NCBI GenBank assembly: GCA_946406115.1
Contig: OX291550.1
Location: forward strand, 32,712,722 to 32,776,721
DNA: 64,000 nucleotides
Origin: Apoda limacodes
Lineage: Eukaryota > Arthropoda > Insecta > Lepidoptera > Limacodidae
Direction: 5' to 3'
Notes under the pieces: model-generated
Databases searched by the model: none
Told to the model about the DNA's origin: nothing
The model's input: only the letters and a program-made list of their open reading frames with translations
Made by a program: the position numbers and the translations under genes
Part shown: positions 33,463 to 44,679 of the stretch, piece by piece
Numbering within the stretch: the first letter of the stretch is position 1
Layout of the letters: each line of letters begins with the position of its first letter

Positions 33463-34636
33463 TTAGGCAAGCGACCAGAAAGCACGACTCCCAGAAGGAT
33501 AGCTCGCAAGTCGCCCACCTATTTTGCCGATGAATTGGAATTTTGCTCTGGCAGTTGCTTTCTTACTGAACCTCGAGGCAGCATTTAATTTGCGTTTTAA
33601 CTCAGAAATATTCGGATCCTTATTATTACGAGCCGTAGTCCAAGCCTCATATGCAGTTTGCTTAAAAATTTTAGCTTTTCTGCAAGACCTATTAAACCAC
33701 GGTCGTTTTTTGACGCCGGCAGCTATTCGCGGGTTAGGAATATAACATTCCATACCAGCGAGGATTGTCTCGGTGACTGCGGCTGCGCAGACGTTAGGAT
33801 CATCTGAGCTAAAGCAGAGCTGCCTCCACGGGTACGATGCGTAAAATTCTCGCAATCTATCCCAGTCTGCCGACTTATAATGCCACACACGACGCCAATT
33901 AGGTGGCCCAGAAGGATCGGGTTGTGTGCATGACATTTGAGTCCGGACAAGACAGTGGTCCGAAGAGCCAAGAGGCGCATCCACTGAGACGGAGTATCCA
34001 TCCGGATGTGTAGTCAGCAGAAGGTCCAGTAAGGAGCTCGTATGGTCCTCTATATCTGGTATTCTCGTTGGAGAAAGTACCAGCTGAGAGAATCCATAGG
34101 GCAGAGCAAATTCATGAGCAGATATCCCTGCATAGTTATTGGTTCGAGAATGGTGGGCGTTAAAGTCTCCCAAAATAACTAGTTCTGCTGTGGGATATTG
34201 CTCTTGTCAGTCGTCAAACTCAGGTGCGTAAAGAGTCGAGTTACGTCCGTGTCACCGCTATGAGACCTGTATAGGCACGCATAGATGCGAGTGTGGCCGC
34301 CATGATCTACGCGCACCCACAATATCGACAGGTCCCTGTCTTCAAGGCTATGAAGTCGGCGACAGCAGATATCCTCCCGGACGAACATACATACACCGGC
34401 ACGACTCAAAAAATTGTGCTCGAGTTTGTAGCTGGGATAACGAAGGTATGATGTGTCGGACGGGCAGGATATCTGCGTCTCCGTTAGAAAAAGAATGGTT
34501 GGCTTCGCAGTCTCGAGATGGTGATGGACTGCGTTAAGATTTGCGTGAATACCCCTTATGTTGCAAAAATCCACATTATATGTGGATGGAGTAGCCGCTG
34601 TAAAAACTCTTTTTCTTTTTTTCTGATTCTGGCCAT
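33463..34636 (-). pseudogene. Endonuclease (EEP) domain of LINE family A
   Basis: The N-terminal part, in two frames (34574-34179 and 34173-33463), reads FCNIRGIHANLNAVHHHL, TILFLTETQIS (the catalytic Glu of the TET/TEP box) and GVCMFVREDI. It then reads MGDFNAHHSRTNNYAG (GDFNAHH box, catalytic Asp and Asn), DLLLTTHP and PLGSSDHCLV (SDH box). All hallmarks of the apurinic-type endonuclease that nicks target DNA are present, but the frame changes between LTTDKSNIPQQN and MGDFN. The linker region continues with RPWFNRSCRKAK and WTTARNNKDPNISELKRK. Confidence 0.88.
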
Positions 34637-35267
34637 TTTGTATGAAGTTACTTAGACTAAGGATGAGGATTCACTGCACAGACAGCTTAGAAGACAAAAA
34701 GTTGCGGTACTAAGACTGCCGAAGCTCAACACAGATGATACGGTTGCTGGCACGGCGGGCGGAAGGGCCCCTGATCCCCCTCTGTTGTAGTAGCCGGGTC
34801 CACTCCGGTCTCCTTCTCCGGCACGACTACCATTTCAGAGACTTTACATAGGTTGGCGGATCAGCCTCCCAGGGCGGAGATTAAGTGATCCCTGGGTTCG
34901 GAAACCCGTTTAACCTGCGGGCGGCCAGCGGTCAGCCGTTTCATCAGGTCTCCCTGACCGCCGAACCAGCACGCCGCTTCTACGCCGAGCAATGACAGCA
35001 ACAAGCACCGTCGGTCCTCCGCTGTCCGCGCAGCGAATCCTTAAAGAGAGCTCTGGCAACCTTACTCACCGCCAGGAACACAACACTACTCAATGTTAGT
35101 GTTATTGTGGCCGCGGTTTTCTGTAAGGTGGAGGTACTTCCCCAGTTCGGGCCGCTCATTCGAGCAAATACTCGCTATGCCCCGCTTTATTTGTTCGGGC
35201 AGCTTATTCGAGCGAGTACTTGCAGTGCCCTACCTCTATTAAAATTTAAATATGTATTATGAATAAA

Positions 35268-36355
35268 GGCTTTTTTTTTTAATTAATAATTTGCCACTAA
35301 GGTGGCAAGCAAGCACACGGTCCGCCTGATGGTAAGCGGTCACCGTGGCCTATGGACGCTTGCAACACAAGGGGTGTCACTCGCGCGTTGCCGACCCATC
35401 AAAAATCCAATAACTGCTTCCTTGAAGAACCCTATGCTGTAGTCCTTAGAGAAAACCTTGGCAGGGAGCTCATTCCACAACCCAAGCGTTCGCGGGTGAA
35501 AGTTTATCTGAAACCGCACTGTACGCGACCATTTCGGTTCTAAAGTATGAGAATAAATTCCCTGCCTATGGCGAGCGGTGCGATGGTAGAAAGTAGCCGT
35601 GGGCATCATTTCGAACAATTCTTCAGAACACATCCCATTGTACAAGCGGTAGAACACACACAGGGAGGCACAATCTCTCCTCAGAATTAAGGTTCGATAA
35701 GGCAAATGAGTTTGGGGTCGTCGTCGTCGTTCTCACAGCCCGTCGTTAAACCGAGTCAAATGGTCCAAGCTGGTATCCGGGTGGACTAGTCCAGAGATGG
35801 CAACAGTACTCCACATGGGGCCGAACTTGCGACTTGTAAAGGGGCAACCTCTAGCCCGACGTGCAGTACTGCTTCGCTCTGTTGCAAACACCTAGTTTTC
35901 TGGATGCCAGCTTGGACCAGCGCAACGGAACGAGGTATGTTTGCACGACCCGTGTAATAAGTGTCTCCAGTACTGTCATCTGAGTAGCAATGTATGTTGT
36001 TAATCGATAACTTGTCATTGATATGCAGTAGAAAAAGCGTAGGAGACAGCACAGAGCCTTGTGGGACACCAGCATTAATGTCCATGCTATCAGAGCAACT
36101 ACCGTTCGTATGCGTCTGCCGGTCAAAAAGCTGGCCACCCATTTGCACAAACCCTCGGGCACTCCGTAAGATGGCAACTTCGATAGAAGACCCCGGTGCC
36201 GGACAAGATCGAACGCCTTCGCTATCACCAGGCTACATGCCAATGCCTTCCCCTGACTCATCCAGTGCCCATCGGTGTGTGAGATACACTAAAAGGTCAC
36301 CAGTCGAGCGACCGTGGCGAAAGCCATATAGACGATCACTGACCAGGGACCTAAT
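35268..36355 (-). mobile_element. LINE family A, second copy abutting the first
   Basis: The 3' end with short poly-A lies at 35268 and is followed by the same 3' region (35705-35340: FHPRTLGLWNELPAKVF), then decayed RT palm (36261-35786: KAFDLVRHRGLLSKLP, AGVPQGSVLSPTLFLLHIND). A block is deleted between the YADD region and the RT C-terminus (~35915). It breaks off at 36355. It lies within ~20 bp of the 5' end of the previous copy, in the same orientation. Confidence 0.88.
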
Positions 36356-36768
36356 TCTCACTTCATCCGAGATAATCTCGTATTAGAGATTATCTGGAAG
36401 GCACTATCTCGACTCTAAAATTTCGATCGTCGACATCATTTTCGCTTTTGCTGTATTCTCACTATCAATCGAAACAACCTTCGAACAAAATGTCGTTCGA
36501 AGCGGTGGAATGTTGCCATTGTGAACCGGTTACGTTACGAGGCACGTTCCGTTGCACAGTTTTAGAGAGTTTTTTAAAACGCCTATTCTAATATGCCTCT
36601 TTTGATATATTAAAAAACGGTTTGGTGACTACAAATTGTTTGAAGCAAGATTTTACTTGTGTTTCATCATTATTAATAAGGAAATTATAAGTATAACTGA
36701 CTTTGTAAACTAAATCCCTATTTCGACAAATTGCTTTAATCTTTAAACGGAACGTATGTAGACATAAA
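36356..36768. other. Intron; short hairpin at 36371-36396
   Basis: Just beyond the truncated LINE end is 'agataatctc gtatta gagattatct', 10-bp perfect arms around a 6-base loop. Otherwise nothing is recognised. Confidence 0.5.
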
Positions 36769-37150
36769 TAAAAAAAAAAAAAACGAGTTGCACTCCGGGA
36801 GTGCCAGCAGAAGTGAAAACCTTTACACACGATTCGCGCTTAACACTCAAATATGTCACAAGACATGTCTTTGACATTGTCAAGAAATAATAATGTTAGT
36901 TTATTTACTTTTTTGACGTAGTATATTTGACATCGCAATCTGTCATAGAATTAAAATTCCATATCCAACCTCCCTGTACTACTCATAATCGCGAATACTA
37001 AAAATAAAAATTATAATAGGCGTGGCATTACGGTTTCCGTCTTACGAATTTCCACGATTAGGACACGTGACCTGACGCGAGTTTATCATTTTTTACCCAT
37101 ACCAAAAAAAGTGCACAACGCCGCTAAAGAAGTTTTCACTTTAAAAATCT
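36769..37150. repeat. Dispersed repeat C, copy 1
   Basis: It starts with an A-run and 'gttgcactccgggagtgcc' + 'agcagaagtgaaaac'. It ends '...gcacaacgccgctaaagaag' + 'ttttcactt', and contains 'ggcgtggcattacggtttcc' and 'gcgagtttatcattttttac'. The outer phrases 'aagtgaaaac' and 'gttttcactt' are mutually inverted. Two further copies bracket the LINE at 49.9-51.15 kb. It is non-coding. Confidence 0.75.
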
Positions 37151-37784
37151 CTGTTCTTGTTGAGTGTTTTATTTGTTTATTTGGTTGAGAATTTTACGTT
37201 ATTCTTATTTTTAAAAGGTGTAATTATGTTTATTGAATTTTTTCACATGAAATTACTACCTAGTATTATCAAAATACTACGCAGCACTAAAGATGGCGGC
37301 GCCGGACCTCAAACATTTTTGTTAGTGAATGTGAAAAATGTGAACCTAGTGTTTGTTATGATGAAAATTTATAGAAATAGAAGAATATTAGTTTGGGGTG
37401 TACAAAAGGGGGCGCTGAGAAAAAAGACTTAGAAAATTCCCTTGCGCCCCCTTTTAGTTACTCTGACCATAATAAAGGTAAAAAAATATCATATTTGGTA
37501 ATATAAGTCTTTTTTTCCGCCCTTTTAATTACTCAGACCTATATATTACTTTAGATTTTAGAACATATAGTTCACGCTAAGAGTAGAATTAATGTTTAGA
37601 ACCCAATCATTTTGAACTAAATTTGTGATGATTCGAATTCGAGATGTAGTCTCGAACGGTCCCGACCACTCGAAGCAGTTCGAGCGGCGGCTTGCGTTCG
37701 AGAAATGTCGGATTCGACATTACCAGAATTGCTTAACTACATTTTCGTTCGAGAAAAGTTTAAATTCGTACTTTATTTCGAATT
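37151..37784. other. Intron, nothing recognised
   Basis: It contains a few G-rich and TTCGA-rich patches ('ctcgaagcagttcgagcgg'). No gene is supported; a 91-codon plus frame (37157-37432) shows no family resemblance. Confidence 0.5.
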
Positions 37785-38460
37785 CGTGATCAATTCGATG
37801 GCGTGAGAATTGGCTCCTAGGTCGTGTTCTTCTAGGTATCTTAGAAGCTGTGTGTTGATCGCCATCACCTTGGAGAGGAGAGGTAATACCGATAGGCCTG
37901 TAATTCGATGGATCTTATCCATTCCCCTTTTGTTCCCACACCGGGTGCACATTCGCAGTCTTCCATGAAGACGGAAATTGCCTAGTATGGAAGAAAGGCG
38001 CGAAGAGGCGCGTGAGTACAGGACATAACTCAGGAGCACACTACATTCCTGCTTAAGCACCATTGCTGGTATACCGTCTGGCCCACTCGACTTATGAACG
38101 TCTAGAGAAGGCAACGCCCGCCGGATCTCCCGCTGTGTTATGGAGATTTCCGGCATGGTCTTAATGCACCACGGTATAGTAGGTGGTACAGCGCCTTCAT
38201 CGTTTATATTCGAGTTTGAGGCAATGGACTGCCCAGTAGATCGGCTTTCTCTTTAGCACTATGGGCCAAGTCACCATCGGTCTTTCGCAGTGGTAGTTAC
38301 GACGACTGGTAAAAGTTTCCTTCGGCAGCTTTGGCAAGCGACCAGAAAGCACGACTCCCAGAAGCATAGCTCGCAAGTCGCCCACCGATTTTGCCAATGA
38401 ATTGGAATTTTGTTCTGGCAGTTGCTTTCTTACTGAACCTCGAGGCAGCATTTAATTTTT
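37785..38460 (-). mobile_element. LINE family A, internal RT fragment
   Basis: The minus strand 38451-38197 matches the endonuclease-RT linker; 38156-37785 gives MPEISITQREIRRALPSLD and SSGPDGIPAMVLKQE. It corresponds to ~32950-33620 of the near-complete copy, truncated at both ends and with small indels. Confidence 0.85.
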
Positions 38461-38756
38461 GTCTTTAATTTCTGTCGACTACCACTTTTTTATTGCTCAT
38501 CAACGGTATCATTTGTAGAGTTTCTTAGCCAAAGGGTGCCAATGGAACCCTAATGCTAAGCCTACACGGTGTCCGTCCGTCTGACCTTCAATGGGCTATA
38601 TTTTTAAGATCGAAGCAGGTATACCCGCACTATTAAGGTGAGGGTAGGCTGGTAACTTAATAGTGAATTATGAGGCTAGGAAGGAGATTTTTTATGCTAG
38701 ATTCTCTGAAATATAAAAAATACAAAAGGTAAAAAACTAAGGGGAATCTGTATATA
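38461..38756. other. Intron, nothing recognised
   Basis: 'cacggtgtccgtccgtctga' is reminiscent of the 'agggttccgt' repeat but too short to call. Confidence 0.45.
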
Positions 38757-39050
38757 AAAACATTTTTTTATACTACTAAGGTGGCAAACAAGCTTAGGGT
38801 CCGCCTGGTGTTAAGCTGTCACTGTAGCCTACGGACGCTTGGAACTCCAGGGGCATTGCTCGCGGGTTCGACCCTTCGAAAATCTAGAGAAAATCTTGGC
38901 ATGGACATCATTTTCTGGCATCCTTAGCATTTACAAATAAGATCTTCGTTTCGGTTATAGGGTGTGAGGAAGAATCCTATGCCATGGCTGACATAGTTTC
39001 TAACAATCCCCGGAACACAGCCCATTAGGTATATAAGGGTTAGAACACAC
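38757..39050 (-). mobile_element. LINE family A, diverged 3' end
   Basis: 'tactactaaggtggcaaaca' and 'gtccgcctggtgttaagctg' begin at a T-run, as at the 3' end of the other copies, but with many more substitutions. It is an older copy. It meets an inverted 3' end at ~39050. Confidence 0.75.
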
Positions 39051-39135
39051 ATAGGCTACGGTGACCGCTTACCATCAGGCGGACCGTAGGCTTGTTTGCC
39101 ACCTTAGTGGTATAAAAAAAAAAAAAAAAAAAAAC
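39051..39135 (+). mobile_element. LINE family A, inverted 3' end with poly-A
   Basis: 'tgaccgcttaccatcaggcg' and 'tttgccaccttagtggtata' followed by ~20 A are the plus-strand version of the family 3' end. It is placed back to back with the minus-strand 3' end that ends at 39050. Confidence 0.85.
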
Positions 39136-39430
39136 ACACATGTAGGCAAACTTCTTGGTTTAGATACGGCTTGTATATTTTTGTTGTTTTTTGAACTGGG
39201 GTTGAAAGTTTTTATGGAAATAATTTTGGGAGCTAAATGCATAAAAAATGGTATTTGGCTTAAAAATAAAGGTTGACGTGCGTAAAAATTGTCCCTTAGA
39301 GGGCAAAATAGGGGATAAAAATTTGCATGAGAATTTCGGTACTTTTGTAGGTAAACCCATAAACGGTTAGATAGCTTCTTTCTTTTCATCGTGCACTACG
39401 CGGACGATGGCGGGGACATAAGCTAGTTTA
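39136..39430 (+). repeat. Dispersed repeat ending 'cataagctagt'
   Basis: It contains 'gttgaaagtttttatgg', 'aaaataggggataaaaattt', 'ggtacttttgtaggtaaacc' and ends 'cgcggacgatggcggggaca' + 'taagctag'. I know this as a typical lepidopteran retrotransposon-derived 3' end. It is related to the flanks of the MITE at 20.1 kb. Confidence 0.55.
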
Positions 39431-39469
39431 TTGACAAAACATATTAAAAACAAAATAAAATAAATATTT

Positions 39470-39686
39470 AAGGGGGCTCCCATACAACAAACGTGATTTT
39501 TTTGCTCGGTATTGATAACGGCAATATGTAGACGCTTAAAATATTCACAGAATATATTCCCTTTAAAAATAAATATTTAAAATAAAATAAATAAGTATTT
39601 AAGCTCCCATACAACAAACGTGATTTTTTTGCCGTTTTAATAGCTAATATTGTAGTAATGTAGTCCGACTCGCACTTGGCCGGTTT
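39470..39686 (+). repeat. Dispersed lepidopteran repeat ('ccgactcgcacttggccgg')
   Basis: 'gggggctcccatacaacaaa' + 'cgtgatttttttgc' occurs twice (39472 and 39605), then the end is 'gtccgactcgcacttggccg'. This is the far end of the abundant repeat whose beginning is at 26732. The internal part is duplicated. Confidence 0.7.
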
Positions 39687-40458
39687 TAAAGAAAATAATG
39701 TAGTTATAGTTAAAATAAATAATAATTTATATAAATAATACCATATACTCGTAATGGTAAAAAAACCTTTGAATATATTTTTTTTGTGGGATTTAAAGCT
39801 TAACCCAACTTTTCTCACCGACAAAATCTTAGTAAAGAAACTATCGTCCATTCTCGATAGTCAGCCTTCGAGAGATATGATACCGTACGTCAAAACAATG
39901 TTGGTGCTATCATTTTCATATAAACACTACGTGTTACGTCACGCAGCGATACGATTGCGCTTCGACAGTGCTTCGAGCTTCCATAACTAGTTACATTTAC
40001 GTCCGCTAGGGGCGCTGTCCAAATTGCATACAAATTGCTTACGATGACGTTACGTATACTTTTTACGAGCTTTAAAAAATATATTTTATTTTAAAAAAAG
40101 CGTGGGGTGCTTTATAAGATATTATCGAAATGATAATCACTCTACTCATATCTGTCAATAAAATATTTATAACTATTGACACCATGCACCCCCCTTTTTA
40201 TTTAAAATAAAATATTTTTTTTTTATTCACACTATTATTAATTTATATTCATTGAAATTTTTAACACTATTTTCTTAATTTAAATTCATTAAAATTTATT
40301 TTCTATTTTTTAGTTCGGTTTTCTATAAAAAGCGTGTTTTTAGTTTTTTTAAACTATTATTTATTCGATAGTGATTCGTGCTTGCGCTACAGACTTCACT
40401 TATCGAATTGGACAAGGCTTTTCCTTTTCCGCTTTTTTAAAAATGGTTATAAACTGAT
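39687..40458. other. AT-rich intron with a fold-back at 40074-40224
   Basis: No gene. The inverted arms 'aaaaaatatattttatttt' + 'aaaaaaagcgtggggtgc' (40074-40110) and 'gcaccccccttttta' + 'tttaaaataaaatattt' (40186-40224) suggest a small MITE of ~150 bp. Confidence 0.55.
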
Positions 40459-40815
40459 TGTTGTATAATCCGTATACCTACTAGTTAATCACCTTGTAGC
40501 GCAGTAAGAAGGGCACGTTGTGGCGGAACTAGGTACCTAGGCGTCAGTCTGTGCTTATGTTATCTACGAAGGGGCCTACTCTTAGGGAAGGAAACTTACT
40601 TTAAAACATTAGGAATTTGCTTAAAAATAGACAAGAGATTTGTAATTAGAATTTGTAGTGTGTCACCGTGGCGGTTCCTGGTACTTAGGATACTTTCAAT
40701 AGATATAGAATGCTATATCCAGATCTAGGGGCTGATCAAATCACGGTTTCAGCACACTGTTTCACCAAACTCGCGTCGATAGCCGATAGCCCTTCACAAA
40801 ATTCCTAAGCGAACT
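40459..40815 (-). repeat. LTR remnant of a BEL/Pao-type element
   Basis: It matches 48495-48840 along most of its length: 'tgttgtataatccgtatacc', 'tctacgaaggggcctact', 'tcaccgtggcggttcctggt' and 'cactgtttcaccaaactcgc'. The outer end at ~40815 has lost the terminal CA. By position it would be the 3' LTR of the element whose gag-protease is at 46-48 kb. Confidence 0.65.
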
Positions 40816-40871
40816 TAGAAAGCGCGTTAGTCGGGATTCTCGACTAGGGTTTTTTTAAATAGATTATTTAT

Positions 40872-41130
40872 CTAATACCTTTCAACGAGCAATTCTTGTA
40901 CATAAATATGAATCTCAGAAACGGCTCTATCGATTTTCATGAAATTTAGTATGTAGGGGTTTTCGGGGTCGATAAACTGATCTAGCTAGGTTTTATCCGT
41001 GTTTATAAGGCAGTGATAAACTGAAAAGTATGACTCTTCCTGACATCTATTGGCGTTATTAAGCAACGCTTAAGCTACTTGACAAAAAATGGCGCTGTTT
41101 AAAAAACCGAGCATTTGCTCGGTCCTCCAG
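40872..41130 (+). repeat. Dispersed lepidopteran repeat
   Basis: 'atgaatctcagaaacggctc', 'gattttcatgaaatttagta', 'tgtaggggttttcgggg' and 'gatctagctaggttttat' are phrases I know from a common lepidopteran repeat. It is non-coding. Confidence 0.55.
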
Positions 41131-41194
41131 GTACTAATAATTAACACTTATTTATTCAGTAAAATATTATAATATACGATTTTATTAAAATTGG

Positions 41195-41337
41195 TGTGTA
41201 CCAGGTGGAGGCTAGTGTTGAACTGAGGAGCTTTATTTGAGAAGTTGGGAACGGATCATAATAATGCTGACTAGGCTAGGAAAAAGGGTGACTAGGCTAT
41301 ATAGGGTGCATATAATATTTATAACAGCTCCCCGCTT
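41195..41337 (-). repeat. Gypsy 3' LTR and polypurine tract
   Basis: On the minus strand the purine run 'aaagcggggagc' (41337-41327) is followed by TGTTATAAATATTATATGC..., which ends ...CTGGTACACA at 41195 (TG...CA). An AATAAA lies inside ('ctcaaataaagctcc'). At ~132 bp it is short. No partner LTR remains, so the boundaries rest on these signals alone. Confidence 0.5.
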
Positions 41338-41566
41338 TGGTCTGAATTTACACCCTTAAGTGAAGTTCACGTCTTGAAGCTTCTGCTTCTGGGTTCAGGA
41401 ATTGGACGGTCTGAAGCAATATCTTCAAGGGAGGTTGCTATGTTAAAATCTTGTATTATGTTTACATTTTTGTTAAGGATTGGAATAGGTATTTTTCCGA
41501 AATTCCGAAACATTCATTAGAATATGGAGGTTATCTAATAGTAAGGGTACTGGTAGTTCATTAGAG

Positions 41567-42425
41567 CTAGGGATTCGTATTTAACGGGACGACTGCGGTT
41601 GACATAATAAGATTTCGAACTGATTTTGTTATATGCTCAACGGCTTGGTCTCGAGAGAACTTTAGTCGATGCTGCAGCATTTTAACATAATCTGGGTAAG
41701 TGACGTCAGGAATAGTTTCGTTAATGAAATTAGGAATAAATGGTTTATGTCCGAAGAGAAGTTCGAATGGGGTGTAATTGGTTGTCGAATGCACGGCGAA
41801 ATTATAAGATAACATGGCGGTATATACAAATTTGGGCCAGTCGTCTTGGTTGTCATTGACGTAGGACTTTAAGAACTGTTTGAGTGTTGAGTGACTTCTT
41901 TCCAGGGCGCCTTGAGTTTGTGGGTGATATGGTGATGATCGAAGTTGCTTTATTTTGAGAAATCGACAAGTATTTTTAAATAAATTTCTGTAAAATTGGT
42001 TCCTTGATCGGTCAGGATGGTTTTTGGGATGCCAAAGAGGGAAATGAAGTGGATGAGACAGTCCATGGTTTATTCGGGTGTGGTACTGCTTATGGGATAA
42101 GCAGCAGAATAATTCGTTAAGTCATCTTGCAAGGTGACTATATATTTAAGTTTAGCGGTGGCCGATTCTGGTAATGGACCTACTATATCTAGAAAAAGTC
42201 GTTCAAAGGGATTTGCAGAAGACGTTGTAATTTGCATTGGTGCTCTATTGATTTTTCTAAGTGCCTTATTTTCTAGGCAAGACGAACAGTTTTTGATATA
42301 ATTTTCGATTTCGCTACGCATTCCTTTCAAGTAAAATTGTTCGCGGATTTTATTAAACATACGGGCGGAGACTAAATGACCAGCGATGGGTATGTCGTGA
42401 TTACTTTTTATGATTTTTGGGATTT
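41567..42425 (-). pseudogene. Gypsy integrase, broken
   Basis: The zinc-binding domain is visible as HDIPIAGHL ... YIKNCSSCLENK (H..H..C-x2-C). The core opens with FERLFLDIVGPLPES (first catalytic Asp). Frame is lost in 42070-41820. The C-terminal core follows as FAVHSTTNYTPFELLFG and KMLQHRLKFSRDQAVEHI. Integrase joins the cDNA copy to host DNA; this copy cannot be made whole as read. Confidence 0.85.
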
Positions 42426-42489
42426 CTGATACATGACTGATTGGTAACAGGTGTACATCCGGGAGATTCTTGTCACTTCTTCTCCCTTT

Positions 42490-42855
42490 AGGCTAGTTTC
42501 CGAAGTGATGGTAGTTTAAATGATGTGCATTTGTTGCCGGGCTGTTGTGTAGGGGCTGGGCCACTTTCAGGTGTGCAACGTCTGTTTGAATATGTGTGTG
42601 CGTTTATGTATATGTGCGTTTTTGTGTGTAGCACCCGCTCGTGTTCGGAGCCCTGCCGCTATCGGGCGGCCGAACGAGGATTGAATCACATAGGACCTAT
42701 AAGTTCTTTTACGTATAGTTTTATTTTCTATCTTTCATATATATTTGTATATTTATATATATGTATTAATATTTGTCTGTATGTGTATATATGAATATGT
42801 GCATGTATGTGTATCTTATATTATCCTTAATATGTTTATGAATACTTATTTTTTT
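42490..42855 (+). other. Foreign segment between RNase H and integrase, with TATATG-rich microsatellite
   Basis: The Gypsy coding trace is interrupted here. The segment has a GT-rich start ('tgtgtgtgcgtttatgtata') and a TA/TG-rich simple sequence at ~42720-42830. The 89-codon plus-strand frame is low-complexity. The origin of the segment is unknown. Confidence 0.5.
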
Positions 42856-42859
42856 ATTT

Positions 42860-44310
42860 GCATTTTTGAAAAACTTTTAACGTATCACATGGACGCAGTA
42901 AGTTCAATGGACTAAAACCAGGGTTTTCATCATCAAATGAACTTATGTCCAAAGGATTGAGATCGGTTAGATCTTCATTTACATCTTCTATTATAGGATT
43001 GACAGGATATCACGATAGTGCGTCAGCGGCTTCTTTTAGTTTGCCTTTTCGGTATATAATTTCGTACTCATACGTTTCGAGTTTGAGCCTCCACCTTTGC
43101 AATTTAGAACTTGGATCTTTATGGTTAAACAACCATTTCAGTAGACAGTGATTGGTTACAATTTGAAACCGAAAATGTCATCTAATAGCTCTTTTTCTGT
43201 TGTGTTGTAATTGGACTCAATCTTATTGAGTCACTCTCATTTAAATGCGACTGGTCTGTCTTGTCCGACAAGACCTTGAGAAAGAACTGCACTGATGGCG
43301 TGATTAAAGGCGTCACATGTCAGGACGAAGGGTTTTGTGAAGTCTGGGTATATGAGAACCGGTGCAGTGACGAGTTTTTGCTCCAAAGAATCAAACACAA
43401 TTTGTTGTTGATTACGCCAGTCAAAAGCTACATCTTTTTTAAGCAGAGAGTTTAGTGGTTTGCTAGTTTAGAGAAGTCTGGGATGAATCTACGATAATAT
43501 GACACAAGTCCGAGAAAGGACTTGATATCTTTGGGGCATTTTGGAACAGGATATTGGTTAACAGCTTTAATCTTATAAGGGTTTGGTTTGACACCTTGGT
43601 CAGTTATAACATGTCCAAGATATCCTACTTCTTTTCTTAAAAAATCGCATTTACTTGGCTGTAGTTTAAGGTTGAATTTGTGTTGTCTTTCAATGACGGA
43701 AGTGAGGTTTTTTACATGTGTTTGTAAGTCATAGGAGTAGATGACGATATCATTAAGATAAACAAAGCATTTTAGACCTTGGAGGTGCTGGAGGGTTGCA
43801 GGCGCGTATTTCAGGCCAAACGTCAAACGGGAGAACTCAAAATGACCCTGCGGGACATTGAAAGCTGTCTTAGGACAATCTGTTTCATTTACGCAGATTT
43901 GGTGAAAACTAGAATTTCCGAGTTGGTCTAAGATTTCTGTTATCTGTGATATGGGGTACACGTCCCCAATAGTGGATGGAGTAGAATAATGTCATTCAGC
44001 TTTCTGTAGTCTATGACTACACGCCATTTCTTTTCACCGGTTGCGTCGAGTTTCTTAGGCACGACCTAGATTGGAGAGGACTATGGAGAAGATGATTGTC
44101 TAATAATTCCTTCATCTAACATTTTATCTATTTGTTTCGCCACCTCTTTCTTGTGACATTCAGGAAAACGATAGGATTTTGTGTTAATAGGGACATCGAA
44201 TGTGGTTCTAATTTCATGTTTTAAGAAATTAGTGAAAGTTAGCTTGTCGCCAGGGAGATGGAAGATATCGGAGTAGTCGGAACAGGCTAGAGACTTCTTC
44301 ATTATTTAAA
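42860..44310 (-). pseudogene. Gypsy reverse transcriptase and RNase H, broken
   Basis: RT starts at TFDVPINTKSYRFPECHKKE and KMLDEGIIRQSSSP (44302-44081). 43961-43452 continues CPKTAFNVPQGHFEFSRLTF, GLKYAPATLQ and FVYLNDIVIYS. The usual YLDD box therefore reads YLND, one catalytic aspartate replaced. The connection FLGLVSYYRRFIPDFSKLA follows. RNase H traces (PVLIYPDFTKPFVLTCDAF, VLSQGL) and the end KEAADALSRYPVNPI lie at 43440-42960. Multiple frame changes. Confidence 0.88.
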
Positions 44311-44679
44311 TGGGCTACGCGCAATGAGTTCAGGACTTCTTGTGTTCTTTGTAGAGAGTTTTTGTCATCGTTTGTACTAGGTTTGGATACAGGGTAGGCA
44401 TCATAGTCGATTGGACATAGAGTAAGATTAAAGTTAGAATCGATTTGGACAGGATTTTCAGAGACGTTGACAACGGTTATGTTAACACGATCTTTATTTT
44501 TTACTTTTACTACACAATAAGATACGAGCAAGGAGTCGGATATGTGTTTGTCTATGATCAGACCTTCTCTAATCTTTGGGTTAGATACAGTGCATTCAAT
44601 TACAACTTCTGATTTAGCAGGAATGGAGTAAACGGGATGACAAAAGTTCAATTAAATTATAGGTCCCCTATAGTGACTG

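Larger units (their letters stand above)
31628..35250 (-). mobile_element. LINE family A, near-full-length copy
   Basis: This is the most complete copy in the window, ~3.6 kb. On the minus strand it has a 5' UTR (35250-34637; it begins 'agaggtagggcactgcaag'), a single long ORF (start ATG at ~34636, MARIRKK), EEP endonuclease, reverse transcriptase and a ~19-bp poly-A at 31628-31646. No separate ORF1 is visible. The ORF is broken at least four times: a one-base slip in the A-run after the start, then breaks near 34175, 33440, 32990 and 32010. I recognise this family as abundant in Lepidoptera, related to CR1/jockey-type LINEs. Its fragments occur at 24.8, 27.5, 27.7, 29.6, 35.3, 37.8, 38.8, 39.05, 49.9, 55.15, 61.5 and 62.0 kb. 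Confidence 0.9.

Noticed and set aside
42525..42794. 89-codon plus-strand frame inside the Gypsy element
   Set aside because: Low-complexity translation of a TATATG-rich microsatellite.
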